64,000 bases of DNA, taken from Pigmentiphaga sp. NML080357 (GTDB lineage Bacteria > Pseudomonadota > Gammaproteobacteria > Burkholderiales > Burkholderiaceae_B). The position numbers and the translations under genes were made by a program. Numbering within the stretch: the first letter of the stretch is position 1; each line of letters starts with the position of its first letter. Location: contig NZ_NINW01000029.1 in the NCBI RefSeq assembly GCF_002188465.1, positions 186,001-250,000 of the forward strand, written 5' to 3'. Under the pieces are notes generated by a model that saw only the letters and a list, made by a program, of their open reading frames with translations, searched no databases and had not been told where the DNA came from. Below, piece after piece: positions 57,888 to 64,000 of the stretch.

Positions 57888-58859
57888 ATGCGTTCCCTAC
57901 GTCTGCTTCTTGCGCTGGCCGCGTTCGCCTGCGCGCCGGCCGCCTTCGCCCAGGCCTATCCGTCCAAGCCGGTGCGCATCATCGTGCCTTATCCCGCCGG
58001 CGGCCCGGTGGATGCGCTCGCCCGGCGGCTGGCCGAATCGCTGCGCACCCAGACCGGACAGCCCTTCCTGGTCGACAACCGCGGCGGCGCCAGCGGCAGC
58101 CTGGGCGCCGACGCGGTCGCCAAGGCCGCGCCCGACGGCCATACCCTGCTGTTGACCATTCCCGATCCGCTGATCAACGCGGCCTCCACGCTGCGCCAGC
58201 TGCCTTACGATCCGCACAAGGATTTCGCCTTCATCACCCAGGTCGCCACGACCGGCGTGGTGCTGATGGCCAATCCCGACCTCAAGGCCCGTTCCCTGTC
58301 CGACCTGGAGCGCGCCGGCCGCGCGCACGCCTCGGGCCTGTCGTTCGGATCCTGGGGGCCGGGTTCACTGCCGCACGTCATCGGCCAGGCCATGGTGCAG
58401 AAAAGCGGCGTGAACTTCGTGCACGTTCCCTATCGCGGCGCGGCGCCGGCGCTGCAGGACCTGCTGGGCCGCCAGATCGGGTTCGCCTTCGGGCCGGCGA
58501 ACCTCGCCGCCCAATATGCCCAGAAAGGGCAGGTGAGCGTGATCGCCGTGACCGGCAAGCGCCGCTCGTCGCTGCTGCCCGAGGTGCCCACCTTCGCCGA
58601 ACAGGGATACGGCACGCCACCCTTCCTGCTCACCGCCTGGATGGGCCTGCTGGCCCCCGCCGGCACGCCCGCGGCGATCATCGACACCCTGCATCGCCAG
58701 GTCGGCGCGGCGCTGAAGGATCCCGGCTTCCTGGGCTTTCTGGCTTCGCTGGGCGCCGAACCCGTGGGCAGCACCGCGGCGCAGTTCAGGCAGGACTTCG
58801 AACGCGAGTTCCCGCTGGTCAACCAGCTCATCCAGAGCACGGGGCTGACGCCCGAATGA
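57888..58859 (+). CDS. Bug-family (TctC-type) periplasmic binding protein
   Basis: A 323-residue exported binding protein with signal peptide MRSLRLLLALAAFACAPAAF and mature start QAYPSKPVRIIVPYPAGGPV. A slightly longer form could begin at the ATG at 57861; the one at 57888 gives a proper signal peptide. It follows the hydrolase gene closely and overlaps the racemase gene by 4 bp. Confidence 0.92.
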   Translation: MRSLRLLLALAAFACAPAAFAQAYPSKPVRIIVPYPAGGPVDALARRLAESLRTQTGQPFLVDNRGGASGSLGADAVAKAAPDGHTLLLTIPDPLINAASTLRQLPYDPHKDFAFITQVATTGVVLMANPDLKARSLSDLERAGRAHASGLSFGSWGPGSLPHVIGQAMVQKSGVNFVHVPYRGAAPALQDLLGRQIGFAFGPANLAAQYAQKGQVSVIAVTGKRRSSLLPEVPTFAEQGYGTPPFLLTAWMGLLAPAGTPAAIIDTLHRQVGAALKDPGFLGFLASLGAEPVGSTAAQFRQDFEREFPLVNQLIQSTGLTPE

Positions 58860-59611
58860 CGCGAGCATCCTCCTGCGCCCGGGCGCCCCGCCGCATCGGC
58901 CTCATCGGCGGCATAGGCTGGCCCTCCACGCGCGACTATTACGAACGATTGAACCGCCTCGTCGGCGAACGGCGAGGCGGCCTGGCCAGCGCCGACCTGG
59001 CGCTGCGCTCGCTCGATTTCGCCCAGGTCTACGCCGCGGCCGATACGCCGGGCCGCGTCGAAGCCATCATGCGGCAGGCGGCCGACGACTTGCATGCCGC
59101 CGGCGCGCGGGTGCTGGGCGTCTGCTCCAACACCGGCCATCTGTTCTGCGGCGAGCTGCGCGCATCCACCGCCATGCGCTTCGTGCCCGTGGACGCCGCG
59201 CTGGCCGACCATCTGCGCACCCATGGCGTGACCGACGCATGGCTGCTCGGCGTGCGGCGCACCCTCGTGCATCCCATGTTCCACGACACATTGAACGCGG
59301 CCGGCATCCGCACCCGCATTCCCTCCGAACCGGTCATGCAGCGCCTGGACGAAGCCATCTTCGGCGAGCTCGAACGCGGCGAGGCCGGCCCCCGCACCCT
59401 GGCCGTGCTCGACGAGATCGAAGCCGCATTCCGGGCCGAAGGCGCGCGCGACGTGGTGCTTGCCTGCACCGAACTGCCGCTCGCCATCGCGCGCCGCCCG
59501 CTGCCCTTCCGGCTGTGGGACACCGTACCGATTCACTGCGAAGCCCTGCTCGCCGCGGCAGAGGCCGATCCACCACAGGACGACGACGAGCCATGCAGCA
59601 GGCCGACCTGA
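58856..59611 (+). CDS. Aspartate/glutamate racemase family protein
   Basis: A 251-residue PLP-independent racemase of the Asp/Glu family (IGLIGGIGWPSTRDYYERLN). Its two catalytic Cys are present: Cys90 in GVCSNTGH and Cys204 in LACTELPL. Members racemise Asp, Glu or hydantoins, or isomerise maleate. It overlaps the next gene by 19 bp, which supports translational coupling in the IclR-linked operon. Confidence 0.88.
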   Translation: MTRASSCARAPRRIGLIGGIGWPSTRDYYERLNRLVGERRGGLASADLALRSLDFAQVYAAADTPGRVEAIMRQAADDLHAAGARVLGVCSNTGHLFCGELRASTAMRFVPVDAALADHLRTHGVTDAWLLGVRRTLVHPMFHDTLNAAGIRTRIPSEPVMQRLDEAIFGELERGEAGPRTLAVLDEIEAAFRAEGARDVVLACTELPLAIARRPLPFRLWDTVPIHCEALLAAAEADPPQDDDEPCSRPT

Positions 59612-60966
59612 TCATCGAAGCCGGACACATCGCCACGGTGGACGCCACGCTCGGGCGCATCCGGGACGGCGCCGTGGCCGTCAAGGCCGGCCGTATCGCC
59701 GCGGTGGGCCCGCGCGAGGCCTTGCATGCCCGGTGGCGCGCCGGCCAGGTCCACCGCCATCCGCGGGCGCTCATGGTGCCGGGCCTGGTGGACGCGCACG
59801 TGCATCCCGGCCTGTTCTTCTTCGCCCGCCTCGCACCCGCGCCTACCCCCGAACGGCCGGGCCTGCTGGCCCGGGGAGGGCAGATCGAGCGTTTCCTGAA
59901 CCTGCTGACCGGCGGCCTGCGCCTCGACCCCGGCCAGACCCGCATCGCCGCGCGCGCCAGCCTGCTGCGCGCGCTGGAATCCGGCGTGACCTACTTCAAC
60001 GACGCCGCCGCGGGCGACACGGACGCGCTGGCCGAGGCCGCGCGCGAGACCGGCGTGCGCGGCGTCGTGACCTACGATTTCGGCGCCGACCTGGGCTTCG
60101 ATCTCGGCCGCGATCCTCCCATGCCGGTGCGCATCGCCCAGGCGGACGCACTGCTCGCCCGCGCCGAGGCCATCGTCGCCCGCCACCACGGCCGCGATGG
60201 CATGCAGTGCTGGTACAACCTGCTGTGCGACCTCAACGCCAGCGACGAGCTGTACGTCGAAACGACCCGGCTGGCCCGGCGCGACGGCGTGGGCATCAAC
60301 ACCCACTCCTCGACGGTCCTGCGGCACGAAGCCGCCTCCCGGCGCCTTTACGGCCGCGACTCGGTGCGGCGCCTGCTCGACCTCGGGGTGCTCGGCCCGC
60401 ACTGGATCGGCGCCCACATGGGCTTCGTCGCGGAAGAAGACTGGCCGGCCCTGGCGGCCACCGGCGCGCACGTGGCGCATTGTCCCGCCACCTCCATGGG
60501 CTCGGGCAAGCAGATCATCGAGCGCGGCGCCATCCCCGCCATGCGCCGCGCCGGCATCCCCGTCGCCCTGGGCACGGACTCGGCCCAGTGGCCCGACCTG
60601 CCGCAACAGATGTCCCTGGCCTACTACGCCCACAAGGAAGTCCTGGGCGACGACGCCGTATTCCCTCCGGACGAGGTGCTGGAAATGGCCACCCTGGCAG
60701 GCGCCAGGGCCTGCGCGCAAGAGGCCGGGCGCGGTTCCATCAGCCCCGGCAAGACCGCCGACCTGGTGCTGGTGGATACCGACAGCCCGCGCTTCGCGCC
60801 CTTCGCCGACCCGCTCCTGGCCTGGATGCGCAGCGGCGGCGTGGCGCCGCTGGACGTGTACGTGGAAGGACGGCTGCGCGTGCGCGGCGGGCAAGCGGTG
60901 GATCTGGATCGCGAGCGTTTCGTGCGGGAGGCGAGGGCGGCGGCGGAAGCGATCGTGCGGCGATAG
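59593..60966 (+). CDS. Metal-dependent amidohydrolase (deaminase/chlorohydrolase-like)
   Basis: A 457-residue amidohydrolase of the ATZ/TRZ/S-adenosylhomocysteine deaminase-like group. The metal site is intact: VDAHVHPG (HxH), INTHSSTV, GAHMGF and GTDSAQWPD. These enzymes deaminate or dechlorinate heterocycles, for example guanine, SAH or triazines, or hydrolyse amides. In this operon it probably processes the product of the periplasmic hydrolase. The true substrate is unknown. Confidence 0.88.
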   Translation: MQQADLIIEAGHIATVDATLGRIRDGAVAVKAGRIAAVGPREALHARWRAGQVHRHPRALMVPGLVDAHVHPGLFFFARLAPAPTPERPGLLARGGQIERFLNLLTGGLRLDPGQTRIAARASLLRALESGVTYFNDAAAGDTDALAEAARETGVRGVVTYDFGADLGFDLGRDPPMPVRIAQADALLARAEAIVARHHGRDGMQCWYNLLCDLNASDELYVETTRLARRDGVGINTHSSTVLRHEAASRRLYGRDSVRRLLDLGVLGPHWIGAHMGFVAEEDWPALAATGAHVAHCPATSMGSGKQIIERGAIPAMRRAGIPVALGTDSAQWPDLPQQMSLAYYAHKEVLGDDAVFPPDEVLEMATLAGARACAQEAGRGSISPGKTADLVLVDTDSPRFAPFADPLLAWMRSGGVAPLDVYVEGRLRVRGGQAVDLDRERFVREARAAAEAIVRR

Positions 60967-61021
60967 CGTTCGGAGCGCTCCCTCTGCGAGGAATTTGCGG
61001 CGGCCTGACGCCTGGCAAGGA

Positions 61022-61408
61022 TCAAATTTCGATGATCGTGTCGCTATAGCGTGCCACCAAGGCATCGTGCGTCATCAACCGCATCGGTTCGATCAGCGCT
61101 TGCGCGACGAGCAGCCGATCAAACGGGTCTTGGTGGTGAGCGGCCAAGTCCTCTACTGCGGCGGCATGTTCGGCCTCTATGGCGAGAAACCGATAACCGG
61201 CGTCGTTGAAGTAGCGTATTGCGTCCGGACTCGACACCGGCATGTGTCCACGGCCAAGGGAGTGCTTGATGGCAATTTCCCAGATGCTTGCCGCGCTGAC
61301 CCAGACCGTTGTTCGGCTTGACTGGATCAAGTTGCGAGCATGTTGCGGCAACCGTGGGCTGTCTGTAATGGCCCACAATGCGACATGCGTATCCAGCAGC
61401 AAGTTCAA
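61022..61408 (-). CDS. VapC-type PIN-domain ribonuclease toxin
   Basis: A 128-residue PIN protein. The acidic active-site residues are present: Asp6 in LLLDTHVAL, Glu44 in SIWEIAIK, Asp97 in DPFDRLL and Asp115 in MTHDAL. VapC toxins cleave specific RNAs. The start overlaps the antitoxin stop by 4 bp. Confidence 0.92.
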   Translation of the reverse strand: MNLLLDTHVALWAITDSPRLPQHARNLIQSSRTTVWVSAASIWEIAIKHSLGRGHMPVSSPDAIRYFNDAGYRFLAIEAEHAAAVEDLAAHHQDPFDRLLVAQALIEPMRLMTHDALVARYSDTIIEI

Positions 61409-61653
61409 GGTTGTTCCCCTTCGAGGAACAAGCGTGCGATGTCATCGTTGTGAACGTCGATGTCGTCCGGTACCTCAAATTTGCCCTTGGCGACCCCGAT
61501 CCTCCGGCCGACCGGCGTGGCATCTATCGGAACCAGCTTAGCGGCCGGCCGGCCGTTGCGCGCAATGATGATCTCTCGTTCTTGGCCTTGTTCAATTGCT
61601 TCGACCAGACGGGACAGCGAGGATTTAGCCTCCAGCATGTTGACCGCTTGCAT
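61405..61653 (-). CDS. VapB/Phd-type antitoxin
   Basis: An 82-residue antitoxin of the Phd/YefM-like group (MLEAKSSLSRLVEAIEQGQE, EIIIARNGRPAAKLVPID). The N-terminal half should bind operator DNA and the C-terminal half should wrap the toxin. It has a strong ribosome site (AGGAGG) before the ATG at 61653 and a good promoter at 61682-61710. Confidence 0.9.
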   Translation of the reverse strand: MQAVNMLEAKSSLSRLVEAIEQGQEREIIIARNGRPAAKLVPIDATPVGRRIGVAKGKFEVPDDIDVHNDDIARLFLEGEQP

Positions 61654-61681
61654 GGATTCCTCCTAAGTATCAGTTTGGTCT

Positions 61682-61710
61682 AGTCTAGTCTGGCTAACTC
61701 GGCTAGTCAA
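61682..61710 (-). promoter_or_regulatory. Promoter of the vapBC-type operon
   Basis: On the minus strand, TTGACT (-35, 61705-61710) is followed by a 17-bp spacer and TAGACT (-10, 61682-61687). Tandem AGACT repeats overlap the -10 region, a likely target for antitoxin-mediated autorepression. Confidence 0.6.
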
Positions 61711-61734
61711 GCCTATATATCCAGACCCATTCCT

Positions 61735-62754
61735 CTATCTTTCCAGATACCACCGCACGGTCTTGCGGCTCGCTTCCTCAAACTGTTCCCGCGGCGACCA
61801 TCCCAGTTCGTCGCGCATCTTGCCCGCGTTGATGGCATATCGCCAGTCATGGCCCGGCCGGTCGGCCACGAAGCGGATCAGCCGCCGGTGAGGCGCCCCC
61901 TCGGGATGGTATTCATCCATCAGCGCACACAGCCGCTCCGCCACCTCGATGTTCGTGAGCTCGCAGCCGCCGCCGATGTTGTAGGTCTCCCCCGTCCGCC
62001 CCGCCCGCAGCACCCGGTCTATGCCGCGGCAATGGTCGTCCACGTACAGCCAGTCGCGCGAATTGCCGCCGGAGCCGAACACCGGGATGGGGGTGCCGCC
62101 CAGGCAGTTGCGGATGATCGTGGGAATGAACTTCTCGTCGTGCTGGTAGGGGCCGTAGTTGTTGGAGCAATGCGTCGTGACCACCGGCAGCCCGTAGGTC
62201 CGGTAATAGGCCCGCACCAGGTGGTCCGAGGCCGCCTTGCTGGCCGAATAGGGCGAGTTGGGGGCGTAGGGCGATGCCTCCGTGAAGGGCGCATCGCCGG
62301 ACCCCAGCGAGCCGTACACCTCGTCGGTGGAAATATGGTGGAAACGCCGGCCGTCCGCCGAGCCCCGCTCCACCAGCCAGGCCTGGCGCGCCGCCTCCAG
62401 CAGCACGAAAGTCCCGTCCACGTTCGTCCGCACGAAATCGCCCGGCCCGGTAATGGACCGGTCCACGTGCGTTTCGGCCGCGAAATGGACGATGGTGTCG
62501 ATGTCGTGCTCGCGCAGCAGGCGGCCCACCAGCGCGGCGTCGCAAACGTCGCCCCGCACGAACACGTGGCGGCCGGTCGCGTCGAAGCGCGGCAGTATCG
62601 CCGGATCGGCCGCATAGGTCATCAGGTCCAGGTTCACCACGCGCACGCGGGGATCGCCGCCGAGCAGGTACGACACGAAATTCGCGCCGATGAAGCCGGC
62701 GCCGCCGGTCACCAGGACCCGATGGGGGCGGTGGGTCACGTCGCCTGCTTCCAT
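61735..62754 (-). CDS. rfbB: dTDP-glucose 4,6-dehydratase
   Basis: A 339-residue short-chain-dehydrogenase-type enzyme making dTDP-4-keto-6-deoxyglucose on the way to dTDP-L-rhamnose. NAD binding is TGGAGFIGANFV, the catalytic tyrosine motif is YSASKAASDH, and HISTDEVYGSLG and VTTHCSNNYGPYQHDEKF are typical. It starts 19 bp inside the end of rfbD. Confidence 0.95.
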   Translation of the reverse strand: MEAGDVTHRPHRVLVTGGAGFIGANFVSYLLGGDPRVRVVNLDLMTYAADPAILPRFDATGRHVFVRGDVCDAALVGRLLREHDIDTIVHFAAETHVDRSITGPGDFVRTNVDGTFVLLEAARQAWLVERGSADGRRFHHISTDEVYGSLGSGDAPFTEASPYAPNSPYSASKAASDHLVRAYYRTYGLPVVTTHCSNNYGPYQHDEKFIPTIIRNCLGGTPIPVFGSGGNSRDWLYVDDHCRGIDRVLRAGRTGETYNIGGGCELTNIEVAERLCALMDEYHPEGAPHRRLIRFVADRPGHDWRYAINAGKMRDELGWSPREQFEEASRKTVRWYLER

Positions 62755-63617
62755 GTGGACAACACCTCCTCGAGTCCGGCGCGCCAGTCCGCCGCGGGCA
62801 GCCCCAGGCGGCGGTAGGCACGCGTACCGTCCAGCACGGAATAGGCCGGACGGCGGGCCGGCGCCGGGTACTCGGCACTCGTAATGGCCGCCACCTCCGG
62901 CGCCGCGTCGAGCAGCCCCAGCCGGTGCGCCTCGGCCAGGATGGCCTGGGCAAACGCATGCCAGCTCACCGCCGGTCCGCCCGGATAGTGGCAGGTGCCC
63001 CAAGCCAGCTCCTCGCCGGCTTCGATACGGCCGGCCAGCGCCAGCAAGGCCCGCGCAATGGCCCCCGCATGCGTGGGCGTCCCCATCTGGTCCGCCACCA
63101 CCCGCAACGGGGCGCCGGCCTGCGCCCGCCGCAGCATGGCGCCCACGAAATTGTCCCCGTGGGCCCCGAACACCCAGGATACCCGCAGCGTCACATGGCG
63201 GGGCAGGGCGGCGCGCAAAGCCTGCTCCCCCTCCCACTTGCTGCGGCCATAGGCATTCAGCGGCGCGGGCGGGTCGTCCTCGGTATACGGCGATCGTTTC
63301 TGGCCGTCGAACACATAGCAGGTGGACAGGTGCAGCAAGGGGATGCCCCGCGCCGCGCAGGCGCGCGCGAGCTGGGCGACCCCGTCGCGGTTGACCGCAA
63401 AGGCCCGCTGCGGCTCGCTTTCCGCCTGGTCCACCGCCGTATGGGCGGCCGCGTTGATCACCACCACGGGGCGGTGCCTGTCCAGCGCCTCTTCCGTGGC
63501 CTGCGGATCGGCAACGTCCCACTGCGCGCGATCCAGCCCCACCAGATCTCGCCGGCCGGCGCGCCGCACCAGCTCCCGCCCGAGCTGGCCGCCCGCCCCG
63601 GAAACCAGGATCGTCAT
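62736..63617 (-). CDS. rfbD: dTDP-4-dehydrorhamnose reductase
   Basis: A 293-residue NAD(P)H-dependent reductase, the last step to dTDP-L-rhamnose. It has SGAGGQLGRELVRRA, INAAAHTAVDQAESEPQRAF, STCYVFDGQKRSPYTEDD and YGRSKWEGE. It overlaps rfbB and rfbC; no rfbA follows in the window, so that gene must lie elsewhere. Confidence 0.94.
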   Translation of the reverse strand: MTILVSGAGGQLGRELVRRAGRRDLVGLDRAQWDVADPQATEEALDRHRPVVVINAAAHTAVDQAESEPQRAFAVNRDGVAQLARACAARGIPLLHLSTCYVFDGQKRSPYTEDDPPAPLNAYGRSKWEGEQALRAALPRHVTLRVSWVFGAHGDNFVGAMLRRAQAGAPLRVVADQMGTPTHAGAIARALLALAGRIEAGEELAWGTCHYPGGPAVSWHAFAQAILAEAHRLGLLDAAPEVAAITSAEYPAPARRPAYSVLDGTRAYRRLGLPAADWRAGLEEVLSTWKQAT

Positions 63618-64000
63618 GGGCGGCCCCGGTAGACGGGCAGCCGGTCCCGCGGCAAGTCGGCCAGCCGCGGCAGCGCGGCATCCTTGGCGGACAGCGTGAA
63701 CGGGCCGCCGGCCCGCGGCCAGGCGATGCCCAGGTCGGCATCGTCCCACCGGATGCCGGCCTCCGCGGCAGGCTCGTAATAGGCCGTGCACTTGTAGACG
63801 ACTTCCGCCTCCTCGGACAGCACGCAAAAGCCGTGCGCAAAGCCCGGCGGAATCCAGACCTGCCGGTGCGTGTCGCCATCCAGCTCCGTACCGACCCAGG
63901 CGCCGAAATCCGGCGATCCCAGGCGCACGTCCACCGCCACGTCGAACACCTTGCCGCGCGCCACGCGCACCAGCTTGCCCTGCGCCTGCGGCCACTGGAA
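63614..64000 (-). CDS. rfbC: dTDP-4-dehydrorhamnose 3,5-epimerase (partial, N-terminus beyond window)
   Basis: About 128 C-terminal residues of the epimerase, reading in from the right edge. Family motifs are GKLVRVARGKVFDVAVDVR, VWIPPGFAHGFCVLSEEAEV and the C-terminal GIRWDDADLGIAWP. It catalyses the double epimerisation between the rfbB and rfbD steps. The gene is truncated only by the window. Confidence 0.93.
   Translation of the reverse strand, partial: FQWPQAQGKLVRVARGKVFDVAVDVRLGSPDFGAWVGTELDGDTHRQVWIPPGFAHGFCVLSEEAEVVYKCTAYYEPAAEAGIRWDDADLGIAWPRAGGPFTLSAKDAALPRLADLPRDRLPVYRGRP

Overview
The window is about 64 kb of GC-rich, densely coding bacterial chromosome. Gene content and order point to a beta-proteobacterium of the family Alcaligenaceae, most likely Bordetella or Achromobacter. 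The main reasons are five stand-alone Bug (TctC-type) periplasmic binding proteins without their TctAB membrane partners, many LysR/TetR/GntR/IclR-controlled catabolic operons, and the housekeeping blocks pilD-coaE-zapD-yacG and yqgE-ruvX-pyrR-pyrB-pyrC'. I see no rRNA or tRNA genes, CRISPR array, prophage or insertion sequence. This is inference from gene content, not a database match.

Layout. 1-8.9 kb: an isochorismatase-family hydrolase cut by the window edge, an inositol monophosphatase, tRNA-modifying mnmC, a glycoside hydrolase family 31 protein with a degraded active site, an NlpE-like lipoprotein, pilD and coaE. 8.9-11 kb: a Bug gene and a divergent LysR gene lie between coaE and zapD. 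11-12.2 kb: zapD and yacG. 12.2-15.5 kb: a LysR gene divergent from a NicC-like flavin monooxygenase and a Bug protein. 15.5-22.1 kb (minus strand): a Nudix/TMP-synthase-like fusion, a DUF815 ATPase, argJ, and the overlapping thiD-thiE-hemL operon. 22.1-26.9 kb: rubredoxin, then the continuous yqgE-ruvX-pyrR-pyrB-pyrC'-plsC run, in which PyrC' has lost its metal-binding HxH. 26.9-35 kb: a LysR gene divergent from iorA/iorB-type oxidoreductase genes and a complete TRAP transporter. 35.1-36.5 kb: a deletion scar joining a damaged Rieske oxygenase gene to a response regulator that has lost its receiver domain. 36.5-38.2 kb: a hipBA toxin-antitoxin operon with three evenly spaced operator-like palindromes.

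38.2-55 kb is a catabolic region, all on the minus strand. Module 1 (TetR-linked) has enoyl-CoA hydratase, thiolase-like protein, DUF35 protein, CoA ligase, acyl-CoA dehydrogenase, TetR, Bug and an AMACR-type racemase; an identical 12-bp palindrome lies upstream of both of its transcription units. Module 2 (GntR-linked) has a Rieske oxygenase, Bug, a CaiB-type CoA-transferase, a second thiolase-like/DUF35 pair, a second AMACR-type protein and a nitroreductase. Both thiolase-like proteins lack the thiolase catalytic residues, so a retro-aldol chain cleavage of alpha-methyl acyl-CoAs (as in steroid Ltp2/DUF35 or ibuprofen Ipf pathways) is the most interesting reading; the substrates are unknown.

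55-61 kb: an IclR gene divergent from an operon for a probable Tat-exported lipoprotein CocE-type hydrolase, a Bug protein, an Asp/Glu racemase and a metal-dependent amidohydrolase. 61-61.7 kb: a vapBC toxin-antitoxin pair. 61.7-64 kb: overlapping rfbC(partial)-rfbD-rfbB genes for dTDP-L-rhamnose, continuing off the right edge. A GC-rich repeat of about 60-90 bp recurs in at least seven intergenic places, usually touching stop codons.
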